Shown here: positions 1-6,571 of the stretch, one piece after another | How the letters are laid out: the number at the start of each line of letters is the position of its first letter | Numbering within the stretch: the first letter of the stretch is position 1 | Origin: an uncultured Clostridia bacterium | GTDB lineage: Bacteria; Bacillota; Clostridia; Oscillospirales; Oscillospiraceae | Length of the DNA stretch: 13,426 nt | Reading direction: 5' to 3' | NCBI GenBank assembly: GCA_937893605.1 | Contig: CALBGG010000038.1 | Location: forward strand, 1 to 13,426 | Notes under the pieces: generated by a model | Told to the model about the DNA's origin: nothing | Database searches by the model: none | What the model saw: the letters and a program-made list of their open reading frames with translations, nothing else | Program-made: the position numbers and the translations under genes

Positions 1-265
1 CGAGGACATTCAGGCCGACCATAGCCTCGGCGATCTCGCCGTTAACATTCTCAACAGCCTTGCTGACGCCCTTGCCGCCGTAACGGCTCTTGTCGCCATC
101 GCGCAGCTCGCATGCCTCGTACATGCCGGTCGATGCGCCGGAGGGAACTGCCGCACGGCCGACGGTGCCGTCGTCGAGCGTGACCTCGACCTCGACGGTG
201 GGGTTGCCGCGGGAGTCAAGGATCTCTCTTGCCATTACGTCAACGATCTCAAAATACTGCTTCAT
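1..265 (-). CDS. eno: Enolase, N-terminal part (cut by window edge)
   Basis: Enolase (phosphopyruvate hydratase) converts 2-phosphoglycerate to phosphoenolpyruvate in cytoplasmic glycolysis. Only the first 88 residues are inside the window; the rest lies beyond base 1. The visible part begins MKQYFEIVDVMAREILDSRG and carries the family's N-terminal signature ILDSRGNPTVEVEV, followed by the mobile-loop block AVPSGASTG and the segment YEACELRDGDKSRYGGKGV, all typical of bacterial enolases. The start is the ATG at 263-265, with the ribosome site AAAAGGAGAG (about 275-283) ending 9 bases before it. That site overlaps the stop codon of gpmI (282-284), so the two genes are 16 bp apart and surely cotranscribed. 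The active-site Lys and metal-binding Asp/Glu of the barrel domain cannot be checked here. Confidence 0.97.
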   Translation of the reverse strand, partial: MKQYFEIVDVMAREILDSRGNPTVEVEVTLDDGTVGRAAVPSGASTGMYEACELRDGDKSRYGGKGVSKAVENVNGEIAEAMVGLNVL

Positions 266-281
266 GATTTGTGCTCTCCTT

Positions 282-1799
282 TTACTTGATTATCAGCGAG
301 CTTCCGCTCATTACGTTTGGTTTTTCTATATTCATGATGTCGAGCATCGTCGGGGCGATATCCGAAAGCCGGCCGCCGTCACGAAGCCTGACACCGTCAC
401 AGCATACCACAAAAGGAACGGGATTGGTAGTATGCTGAGTATTTATTTTTCCGTCGGGGTTTATCATGCAGTCGGCATTGCCGTGGTCGGCGGTAATACA
501 CAGCACGGTGTCGGGCATGCTCTTTGCCGCGTCGTACACCCTGCCCACGCATGCATCGACCGTCTCGACGGCCTTTATAGCCGCATCGAGAACGCCGGTG
601 TGACCGACCATGTCGCAGTTTGCGAAGTTGCAGACTATCATCTCGTACTTATCGCTCTTTATCGCCTCAACGCATTTGTCCGCGACTTCAGCTGCGCTCA
701 TTTCGGGGATGAGGTCATAGGTCGGGAATTTCTTCGGCGACGGAACAAGACATCTCTCCTCGCCATCACAGGGCTTTTCCACGCCGCCGTTAAAGAAGAA
801 CGTGACATGCGCATACTTTTCGGTTTCCGCAACGCGAAACTGCTTAAAGCCCTTTTCCGAGACTATCTCGCCGATTGTGCCCTCGAGCTTTTCCGGCGGA
901 TATGCTATGGGCAGCGTGAGCGCCTCGTCGTACTGCGCGGTGCATACAAAGCTCAGTGGGAATACGGTCTTTTTTCGCTTAAAGCCGTCAAACTCCGGCA
1001 GAGTAAGAGCCCATGTCATCTCGCGTGCGCGGTCGGGGCGAAAGTTCATGAATATGACGCTGTCGCCCTCGTTTATGACGCCCTCGGGGCATACGACGAC
1101 GGGCTTTACAAACTCATCGGAGATATTCGCCTCATAGCTGTCCTCTACGGCCTTGACGGGATCGGACTGCATTACGCCCTCGCCGCAGACGATGGCGTTG
1201 TAGCCCGCCTCGACTCTGTCCCAGCGCTTATCTCGGTCCATACCGTAGAATCTGCCCTGTAGCGTCGCTATCTCGGCGTTTCCGAGGGAGCCGCACTTGT
1301 CGCGCAGCTTTGTTACATACTCCACGGCGCTTCTCGGCGGAACATCGCGCCCGTCAAGGAAGCAGTGGACATAGACCTTCTCAAGTCCGCGCATTTTTGC
1401 CATGTCGAGTATGGCGAAAATGTGATTTATATGACTGTGCACTCCGCCGTCGGATAAAAGTCCGAGAATGTGCAGCGACTTTCCGCCCGATTTCGCGTCG
1501 TCCATCGCCTTGACGTAGGCCGCGTTTTCAAAAAAGCTTCCGTCGGCGATGGCGTTGTTTATGCGCGGCAGATCCTGAAACACGACGCGACCCGCGCCTA
1601 TGTTTGTGTGTCCGACCTCACTGTTGCCCATCTGCCCCTCGGGCAGGCCTACGTCAAGGCCTGAGGCCTGGAGCTGAGTGTGGGCGTTTTCCGCGAAAAT
1701 GCGGTCAAGCTGCGGCTTTTTGGCAAGACTGACGGCATTGCCGCCTCCTGCTGGCGCTATGCCGAAGCCGTCCATAATAACGAGAACGCATTTACTCAT
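282..1799 (-). CDS. gpmI: 2,3-bisphosphoglycerate-independent phosphoglycerate mutase
   Basis: Interconverts 3- and 2-phosphoglycerate using two metal ions and a phosphoserine intermediate; cytoplasmic glycolysis. The 505-residue length matches the family (about 510). It belongs to the alkaline-phosphatase fold: VLVIMDGFG at the N-terminus holds a metal-binding Asp (residue 10); GQMGNSEVGHTNIGAGR contains the catalytic Ser60; SDGGVHSH, FLDGRDVPP, FRPDRAR, CDMVGHTG and ITADHGNAD follow in the expected order. I chose the ATG at 1797-1799 (MSKCVLVIMDGFG) rather than the longer frame up to 1880, because the extra 27 residues are Arg/Ser-rich, lie inside tpiA and resemble nothing in the family. 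The start overlaps the tpiA stop by 8 bp (ATGAGTAA), which suggests translational coupling. Only a weak G-rich ribosome site precedes it. Confidence 0.97.
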   Translation of the reverse strand: MSKCVLVIMDGFGIAPAGGGNAVSLAKKPQLDRIFAENAHTQLQASGLDVGLPEGQMGNSEVGHTNIGAGRVVFQDLPRINNAIADGSFFENAAYVKAMDDAKSGGKSLHILGLLSDGGVHSHINHIFAILDMAKMRGLEKVYVHCFLDGRDVPPRSAVEYVTKLRDKCGSLGNAEIATLQGRFYGMDRDKRWDRVEAGYNAIVCGEGVMQSDPVKAVEDSYEANISDEFVKPVVVCPEGVINEGDSVIFMNFRPDRAREMTWALTLPEFDGFKRKKTVFPLSFVCTAQYDEALTLPIAYPPEKLEGTIGEIVSEKGFKQFRVAETEKYAHVTFFFNGGVEKPCDGEERCLVPSPKKFPTYDLIPEMSAAEVADKCVEAIKSDKYEMIVCNFANCDMVGHTGVLDAAIKAVETVDACVGRVYDAAKSMPDTVLCITADHGNADCMINPDGKINTQHTTNPVPFVVCCDGVRLRDGGRLSDIAPTMLDIMNIEKPNVMSGSSLIIK

Positions 1800-2571
1800 T
1801 TTCTGCCCCCGTCGCGGCGATGATGGCCGCAAAGTCCGCGGGCTTGAGCGACGCGCCGCCGATAAGGCCGCCGTCAACATCCGGCTGAGCCAAAAGCTCT
1901 GACGCGTTCTTTGCGTTCATGCTGCCGCCGTAGAGGATGCTGACGCTGCGTGCCGCACGCGCACCGTATATATCGCGTATTATTGCGCGTATCTCGCGGC
2001 ATACCTCCTCGGCCTGCTCGCTGGTCGCGGTCTTTCCGGTTCCGATGGCCCAAATGGGCTCGTATGCGATAACACAGCGGCGCAGGATGGTGGCGTCGAC
2101 GCCGCACAGAGCCGCGCGCACCTGATAGTTTATGTGAGCCATTGTCAGTCCCATCTCACGCTGCTCGAGACTCTCGCCCACGCAGATGATCGGGGTTATT
2201 CCCTTTTCAAGAAGTGCGCGCACCTTGGCGTTTACGAGCAGATCATCCTCGCCGTGATACTGGCGGCGCTCGGAGTGCCCGACGATACAGTAACGAACTC
2301 CCGCGTCTTCGAGCTGCGATGCCGAAATCTCGCCCGTGTATGCGCCCCTGTCGAATTTCGAAACGTCCTGCGCGCCTGTAATGACCTTGGCCTCTTTTCC
2401 GGCCTTGAGCATCGCGGGGATATCCACCGCGGGAACGCACAGCACCGTCTCGCAGCTTTTTGTTTTGGGCATGAGGGGCTTGAGCTCCTCGATGAAGGGC
2501 TTAACGTCGGAAATGAGCATGTTCATTTTCCAGTTACCGGCTATTATCGTTCTTCTGTATTTTGTATTCAT
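1792..2571 (-). CDS. tpiA: Triosephosphate isomerase
   Basis: Interconverts dihydroxyacetone phosphate and glyceraldehyde 3-phosphate; a homodimeric TIM barrel in the cytoplasm. The 259-residue protein carries every catalytic landmark: AGNWKMN with Asn13 and Lys15, IVGHSERR with the electrophilic His99, and the signature AYEPIWAIGTGKTA with base Glu171 followed by flexible loop 6. The phosphate-binding segments SILYGGSMN and GGLIGGASL close the barrel. The start is the ATG at 2569-2571; an upstream in-frame TTG at 2587-2589 was rejected because a full AGGAGG site (2580-2585) sits 8 bases before the ATG. It lies 25 bp downstream of pgk and overlaps gpmI, so it is an internal gene of the glycolytic operon. 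Nothing unusual in length or key residues. Confidence 0.98.
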   Translation of the reverse strand: MNTKYRRTIIAGNWKMNMLISDVKPFIEELKPLMPKTKSCETVLCVPAVDIPAMLKAGKEAKVITGAQDVSKFDRGAYTGEISASQLEDAGVRYCIVGHSERRQYHGEDDLLVNAKVRALLEKGITPIICVGESLEQREMGLTMAHINYQVRAALCGVDATILRRCVIAYEPIWAIGTGKTATSEQAEEVCREIRAIIRDIYGARAARSVSILYGGSMNAKNASELLAQPDVDGGLIGGASLKPADFAAIIAATGAENE

Positions 2572-2579
2572 GATCCTTG

Positions 2580-2585
2580 CCTCCT
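2580..2585 (-). promoter_or_regulatory. Ribosome binding site deciding the tpiA start
   Basis: On the minus strand this reads AGGAGG, a full anti-16S match, 8 bases before the ATG at 2569-2571. It fixes the tpiA start at that ATG and excludes the in-frame TTG at 2587-2589, which lies upstream of the site. Confidence 0.85.
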
Positions 2586-2596
2586 GCAATTAATTC

Positions 2597-3790
2597 TTAT
2601 TTATCCAGCAGACATGCGACACCGGGGAGCTCACGGCCTTCGAGGAACTCGAGGGAAGCGCCGCCGCCGGTTGAGATATGAGTCATCTTGTCGGCAAAGC
2701 CGAGCTGCTCAACGGCAGCCGCACTGTCGCCGCCGCCGACGATGGTAACTGCGCCGGACTCGGCCAGCGCCTTTGCCACTGCCTTGGTGCCCTCGGCGAA
2801 GGCTTCAAATTCGAAAACGCCCATGGGGCCGTTCCAGACGACGGTCTTCGCGTTTTTGATAGCGTCCGAGAAGAGCTTCACCGTCTCGGGGCCTATGTCA
2901 AGACCCATCCAGCCGTCGGGAATGGCGTCGACGGGAACGATCTTCTTCTCGCAGTCGGCCTTGAACTCATTACCGATGGCGGTATCGACGGGCAGGAGGA
3001 GGCGGACGTTCTTTTCCTTCGCCTTTTCTATCATCTCCAGCGCGTAATCGAGCTTATCGGCCTCGAGCAGGGAGTTGCCGATGCCGTGACCCATTGCTTT
3101 TATAAAGGTGTAGGCCATGCCTCCGCCGATAATAACGGTGTCGGCCTTGTCAAGCAGATTGTTTATAACGCCGATCTTGTCGGAGACCTTCGCGCCGCCG
3201 AGAACCGCTACAAAGGGGCGCGCGGGATCGTCCAGTGCTTTGCCCATGACAGACAGCTCCTTCTCGACGAGAAGGCCTGCGTACGCGGGCAGATATTTTG
3301 CTACACCCACTGTAGAGGCATGGGCGCGGTGAACCGTTCCGAACGCATCTGATACGTAAATATCCGCCATATCGCTGAGCGCCTTTGCGAAATCATCGCC
3401 GTTTTTCTCCTCGCGGATATCGAAACGGAGGTTTTCCAGCAGCATGATCTGACCGGGCTTGAGCGCCGCGGCCTTTGCCTGCGCGTCCTCGCCGATAATG
3501 TCCTTTGCGAAAATGACCTCCATGCCGAGAAGCTCGGAAAGGCGCTTTGCAACGGGCGCGAGCGTGAGCTTTTCCTTCCACTCGCCCTTGGGCTTGCCGA
3601 GGTGCGAGCAGGCTATGACGGCAGCGCCGTTATCCAGCAGATATTTTATGGTCGGCAGTGCGGCAACGATACGCTTATCGCTTGTTATCTCGCCTGTCTC
3701 CTTGTTCTGGGGGACGTTAAAATCGCAGCGCAGAAGCACTTTCTTGCCCTTAACATCCGCATCGAGCACGCTTTTCTTGTTGTAATTCAT
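2597..3790 (-). CDS. pgk: Phosphoglycerate kinase
   Basis: Transfers the acyl phosphate of 1,3-bisphosphoglycerate to ADP, giving ATP and 3-phosphoglycerate; the first ATP-forming step of glycolysis. It is 397 residues, the normal bacterial size. The N-terminal substrate domain shows LLRCDFNVP (residues 19-27, the family signature) and the basic-patch motif SHLGKPKG; AVLGGAKVSDKI begins the nucleotide domain, which ends with VWNGPMGVFE, VGGGDSAAA and STGGGASLEFLEG. The ATG at 3788-3790 has a good AAAGGAG ribosome site (3798-3804). It is the first glycolytic gene of the run and follows trmL after 60 bp. The leader contains an inverted repeat (3807-3822). In many Firmicutes pgk follows gapA; here it does not. 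Confidence 0.98.
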   Translation of the reverse strand: MNYNKKSVLDADVKGKKVLLRCDFNVPQNKETGEITSDKRIVAALPTIKYLLDNGAAVIACSHLGKPKGEWKEKLTLAPVAKRLSELLGMEVIFAKDIIGEDAQAKAAALKPGQIMLLENLRFDIREEKNGDDFAKALSDMADIYVSDAFGTVHRAHASTVGVAKYLPAYAGLLVEKELSVMGKALDDPARPFVAVLGGAKVSDKIGVINNLLDKADTVIIGGGMAYTFIKAMGHGIGNSLLEADKLDYALEMIEKAKEKNVRLLLPVDTAIGNEFKADCEKKIVPVDAIPDGWMGLDIGPETVKLFSDAIKNAKTVVWNGPMGVFEFEAFAEGTKAVAKALAESGAVTIVGGGDSAAAVEQLGFADKMTHISTGGGASLEFLEGRELPGVACLLDK

Positions 3791-3806
3791 GATAAAGCTC
3801 CTTTCC

Positions 3807-3822
3807 GTCGGAAAATTCCGAC
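3807..3822 (-). promoter_or_regulatory. Inverted repeat in the pgk leader, possible operator or 5'-UTR hairpin
   Basis: GTCGGAA and TTCCGAC form perfect 7-bp arms around a 2-bp centre. The arms extend by CCG/CGG on the outer side if a 2-base bulge is allowed. The repeat ends 2 bases before the AAAGGAG ribosome site of pgk and 16 bases before its ATG. There is no T-run after it on the minus strand, so it is not an intrinsic terminator of trmL. It may be a repressor-binding site or an mRNA hairpin affecting translation or stability; the sequence alone cannot decide. Confidence 0.4.
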
Positions 3823-3850
3823 ACGGTATTGAAAAATTAATAGATAACTG

Positions 3851-4339
3851 TTATGATTCGGCCATGGAGCCCAGATGCTTGAGCCCCGGAAAGCCCTGCT
3901 GACGCAGCGCTTCATAGGTCAGAATTGCGGCCGAGTTTGAAAGATTGAGGCTGCGGGCCTCGCTTATCATCGGAATGCGTATGCAGCGGTCGTAATAGCG
4001 CATGCGAAGCTGTTCGGGAAGTCCCGCCGTTTCCTTTCCGAGCATGATGCTGACCGTTTCGGTCGAAAGATCGGCCTCAAAATACGCGTGCGGCGCCTTG
4101 GTAGTCGCAAGCCACAGGTTCTCATCGCCGTTTTTCTCAAGGTACTCGTCAAGGTTTTCATATACGCTTATATCGACAAGGTGCCAGTAGTCAAGGCCGC
4201 AGCGCTTGACGGCTTTGTCGGAAATATCAAAGCCGAGAGGCTTTATAAGATGAAGCCTTGCTCCGGTCGCCGCGCAGGTGCGAGCGATAGCGCCCGTGTT
4301 ATGCGGTATCTCCGGCTCAAGAAGGACTATATTCAGCAT
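3851..4339 (-). CDS. trmL: tRNA (cytidine/uridine-34 2'-O) methyltransferase, SPOUT family
   Basis: TrmL methylates the 2'-OH of the wobble nucleotide of leucine tRNAs using S-adenosylmethionine; it is a small SPOUT (trefoil-knot) dimer. The 162-residue product is close to the E. coli enzyme length (about 157). Visible family blocks: PEIPHNTGAIARTCAATGA (residues 9-27), the knot motif LGKETAGLP (100-108), and IPM..ARSLNLSNSAAILTYEALRQ near the C-terminus, which forms the cofactor-binding loops. I chose the ATG at 4337-4339 (MLNIVLLEPE), which matches family N-termini; an in-frame TTG at 4361-4363 would add eight poorly conserved residues. It is upstream of pgk in the same direction and divergent from the radical SAM gene. 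It may share transcripts with the glycolytic genes, as no terminator separates them. Confidence 0.92.
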   Translation of the reverse strand: MLNIVLLEPEIPHNTGAIARTCAATGARLHLIKPLGFDISDKAVKRCGLDYWHLVDISVYENLDEYLEKNGDENLWLATTKAPHAYFEADLSTETVSIMLGKETAGLPEQLRMRYYDRCIRIPMISEARSLNLSNSAAILTYEALRQQGFPGLKHLGSMAES

Positions 4340-4382
4340 TATCTTATCCCGTTTCGTTATCAAATATCTGTTTTACACGTAT

Positions 4383-4391
4383 ATATTAGCA
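4383..4391 (-). promoter_or_regulatory. Candidate extended -10 promoter for trmL
   Basis: On the minus strand this reads TGCTAATAT, an extended -10 (TGn + TAATAT). A matching -35 is weak: TTCATC lies 19 bases upstream. Transcription would begin near 4376, giving a leader of about 37 bases before the trmL ATG. The site sits in an AT-rich pocket of otherwise GC-rich sequence. Motif reading only. Confidence 0.35.
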
Positions 4392-4399
4392 CATTTTCC

Positions 4400-4432
4400 C
4401 CGAAAAAGATGAACTTTTTTTAAGTTTTTCGG
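4400..4432. repeat. AT-rich inverted repeat upstream of trmL
   Basis: Arms CCGAAAAA and TTTTTCGG are perfectly complementary over 8 bp with a 17-base spacer; inside it a second short pair AACTT/AAGTT flanks a T-run. It overlaps the region where the trmL -35 would lie, so it could be an operator. It may also be chance in AT-rich DNA. Confidence 0.35.
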
Positions 4433-4532
4433 ATTTGTTGCAATTTTGACAACTAAGCTCTCCGGCAAGCGCCGCAAACGCATGTCAAACCGGCAATGTG
4501 CACATCTAATTTATCATTTCAGAGGCAAAAAA

Positions 4533-5414
4533 ATGATCTGCAACGCATGTCCGCGCCGCTGCGGCGCGGAAAGAACCGAATATTCCCCCGGCGGTATCTG
4601 CGCCTGTCCCTCCCTGCCGCTGGTCGCACGAGCCGCGCCGCACTACGGCGAGGAGCCGTGCATAAGCGGCTCTCGCGGCAGCGGAACGGTGTTTTTCTCA
4701 GGCTGCAATCTCAAATGCGTATTCTGCCAGAACCATGAGATCAGCCGGGGCGGGATCGGCAGAGCCGTCACCGTCGAGCGGCTTTCGGATATATTCCTTG
4801 AGCTTCGGGATAAGGGCGTTCACAACATAAATCTCGTAACTCCGACGCACTACACCGACGCGATAGTAAAAGCGCTCGAAAGGGCCAAGCTCGACATCCC
4901 CGTCGCATGGAACAGCTCGGGCTATGACAGCGTCGAGAGCCTCAGGCGATTGGAGGGGCTCGTGCAGATATACATGCCGGACTTCAAATACGCAGACTCG
5001 GCTTTGGCTTTGCGCTACTCGGCTGCTCCCGATTACCCCGAGGCTGCGCGGGCTGCGATATTCGAAATGTTTCGTCAGGTCGGGCCTTTTGAGCTCGATG
5101 ACGACGGCATGCTTATCTCCGGAGTTCTTATCCGCCATCTCATTTTGCCCGGGGCGGAGGATAACAGCCGTGCGGTGATAGATTTTGTTGCCGATAATTT
5201 CCCCGGCGACGATATACTGTTTTCTCTCATGGCGCAGTACACGCCCATGCCGAACACGGAGCGCTTTCCAGAGCTTCAGAAAACCGTCACGGCGGAGGAG
5301 AACGACGCGCTCGTTGACTATATGACGCAGCGCGGCATATATAACGGCTTCTGGCAGGAGCCGTGCTCGGCGACAGACGACATGATACCGGACTTTGACC
5401 TGACCGGCGTCTGA
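4533..5414 (+). CDS. Radical SAM protein, PflX/pyruvate formate-lyase-activase-like
   Basis: A radical SAM enzyme, expected to bind a [4Fe-4S] cluster and cleave S-adenosylmethionine; its substrate is unknown. The 293-residue protein has the cluster motif CNLKCVFC (Cys58, Cys62, Cys65; CX3CX2C) preceded by GTVFFSG. The N-terminus adds a second cysteine group, CNACPRRC (Cys3, 6, 10) plus Cys23/25 after the conserved PGGIC turn, a hallmark of the PflX-type family (COG1313) that is usually annotated as putative pyruvate formate-lyase activating enzyme without proof. Conserved INLVTPTHY, WNSSGYDS and YMPDFKYAD blocks follow. The ATG at 4533 is chosen with AGAGG (4521-4525) 7 bases upstream; the frame stays open to 4446, but the extra residues do not resemble the family. 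No pflB is visible nearby. It lies 34 bp before the FMN enzyme gene. Confidence 0.88.
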   Translation: MICNACPRRCGAERTEYSPGGICACPSLPLVARAAPHYGEEPCISGSRGSGTVFFSGCNLKCVFCQNHEISRGGIGRAVTVERLSDIFLELRDKGVHNINLVTPTHYTDAIVKALERAKLDIPVAWNSSGYDSVESLRRLEGLVQIYMPDFKYADSALALRYSAAPDYPEAARAAIFEMFRQVGPFELDDDGMLISGVLIRHLILPGAEDNSRAVIDFVADNFPGDDILFSLMAQYTPMPNTERFPELQKTVTAEENDALVDYMTQRGIYNGFWQEPCSATDDMIPDFDLTGV

Positions 5415-5448
5415 TCAATATATAAGCTTATACACAGGAGGTACAATT

Positions 5449-6471
5449 ATGGATTACAACGAAATTCTCAAGAAGGCGGCGGGACTGATGGGTCCGTACT
5501 GCAAGGCATGCCCCGTCTGCAACGGCAGAGCCTGCGGCAACTGCGTCCCCGGCCCGGGCAGCAAGATCCCCGGCAACACCGCCGCACGCAACTATGACAA
5601 GTGGCAGGAGATATTCGTCAATATGGACACGCTGTGCCCCAACGCGGAGGCCGACACGAGCTTTGAGCTTTTCGGCAGAAAGTTCTCCGCCCCTGTTTTC
5701 ATAGCTCCGCTCGGCGCTCTGCCCCTGCACTACGGCGACAAATACGACGATGTTACCTACAACCGCACGCTTGTCAACGCCGCGGCCGACTACGGCATCT
5801 GCGCCATGACCGGCGACGGCGAGTTCAAGGAGCTCATCCCCGACGCAGTCAACGAAATGGCCAGGATCGGAGGCATCGGTATTCCCACGATAAAGCCCTG
5901 GAGCAAGGATATCGTCTTTGAAAAGCTCGACTATGTTAAGTCTCACAATATATTCGCCGTTGCAATGGACGTTGACGGCGCAGGTCTGCCCTTCCTTAAG
6001 AAGCTCGGCCCCAGCGCGGGCTCGAAGTCCGTTGACGAAATGCGCGAGATCATATCCTACGCAAACATGCCGTTTATCATTAAGGGCATCATGACCGTCA
6101 AGGGCGCGGAAAAGGCCGTCGAGGCCGGTGCGAGCGCGATCGTCGTATCAAACCACGGCGGCCGAGTTCAGGGCTGCACTCCGGCAACGGCGGAGGTACT
6201 GCCCTCCATCGCAAAGGCCGTAAAGGGCAAGGTCAGGATCTTTGTCGACGGCGGCATCCGCAGCGGCGTCGACGTTTTCAAGGCAATAGCCCTGGGCGCG
6301 GACGGCGTGCTCATCGGCCGCCCGGTCGTCCCCTTCATCTACGCCGAGGGCGCGGAGGGCTTCAGGGTCTATATGGACAGGATCACCTCCCAGCTGCGCG
6401 ACACGATGAACATGTGCGGCACTCCCACGCTTGCCGATATCGGCGGGGATAACATCTTCATCGCAAAATAA
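5449..6471 (+). CDS. FMN-dependent alpha-hydroxy-acid oxidizing protein (lactate oxidase/dehydrogenase-like)
   Basis: Member of the FMN-dependent 2-hydroxyacid oxidase/dehydrogenase barrel family (glycolate oxidase, lactate oxidase, LldD), 340 residues. FMN and active-site landmarks: APVFIAPLGA near residue 81; FIIKG with Lys212; VSNHGGR with the expected catalytic base His236 and substrate-binding Arg239; FVDGGIRSGVDVFKAIALGAD and GVLIGRP for the FMN phosphate. Odd points: the N-terminus lacks the usual Tyr-containing start and instead has five cysteines (18, 21, 24, 29, 32; CX2CX2CX4CX2C), which could hold a metal or Fe-S centre. After HGGR the usual QLD is VQG. Both suggest a clostridial branch whose substrate may not be lactate or glycolate. 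An excellent AGGAGGT site (5436-5442) precedes the ATG. Same direction as the radical SAM gene, 34 bp downstream, likely cotranscribed. Confidence 0.9.
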   Translation: MDYNEILKKAAGLMGPYCKACPVCNGRACGNCVPGPGSKIPGNTAARNYDKWQEIFVNMDTLCPNAEADTSFELFGRKFSAPVFIAPLGALPLHYGDKYDDVTYNRTLVNAAADYGICAMTGDGEFKELIPDAVNEMARIGGIGIPTIKPWSKDIVFEKLDYVKSHNIFAVAMDVDGAGLPFLKKLGPSAGSKSVDEMREIISYANMPFIIKGIMTVKGAEKAVEAGASAIVVSNHGGRVQGCTPATAEVLPSIAKAVKGKVRIFVDGGIRSGVDVFKAIALGADGVLIGRPVVPFIYAEGAEGFRVYMDRITSQLRDTMNMCGTPTLADIGGDNIFIAK

Positions 6472-6504
6472 TGGGAAGCTTTTAAACCCCCTTGCATTGC
6501 TCAT

Positions 6505-6529
6505 ACGGCTCATAAACGCCGTTTTGTTC
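6505..6529 (+). terminator. Weak candidate terminator after the FMN enzyme gene
   Basis: ACGGC (6505-6509) pairs with GCCGT (6518-6522) across an 8-base loop, followed by TTTGTTCT. The stem is only 5 bp, so termination would be inefficient at best. Nothing better is present between the FMN gene and the regulator gene. Confidence 0.3.
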
Positions 6530-6571
6530 TATATTCTATTTATCAAAAAGATACCCCGAAAGGTTTAGCCT

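Larger units (their letters stand above)
4340..4532. other. Divergent intergenic region between trmL and the radical SAM gene
   Basis: This 193-bp gap is the longest non-coding stretch in the window and must hold promoters for both directions. It contains the candidate trmL promoter (4383-4391) and an inverted repeat with 8-bp arms CCGAAAAA (4400-4407) and TTTTTCGG (4425-4432), separated by 17 bases that include a T-run. A TTGACA hexamer occurs on the plus strand at 4446-4451 but has no convincing -10 at the right distance. I see no riboswitch-like fold or small gene here. Confidence 0.6.

Noticed and set aside
90..1262. Long plus-strand open frame (about 390 codons) opposite eno and gpmI
   Set aside because: It lies wholly antisense to two genes with full family motifs; long antisense frames are common in GC-rich coding DNA, and the translation resembles no protein I know.
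1800..1880. 27-residue N-terminal extension of gpmI
   Set aside because: It lies inside tpiA in another frame, and MSKCVLVIMDGFG is the family's normal N-terminus.
3844..3854. Short palindrome ATAAC-T-GTTAT at the trmL stop
   Set aside because: Five-bp arms in AT-rich sequence are likely by chance; no T-run or other signal accompanies it.
4446..4451. TTGACA as a -35 for the radical SAM gene
   Set aside because: At 16-18 bases downstream there is only GC-rich sequence with no -10-like hexamer.
4446..4532. Upstream extension of the radical SAM gene (TTG at 4446 or ATG at 4482)
   Set aside because: Neither has a ribosome site, the added residues are basic and unlike the family, and the ATG at 4533 gives the expected start just before the first Cys motif.
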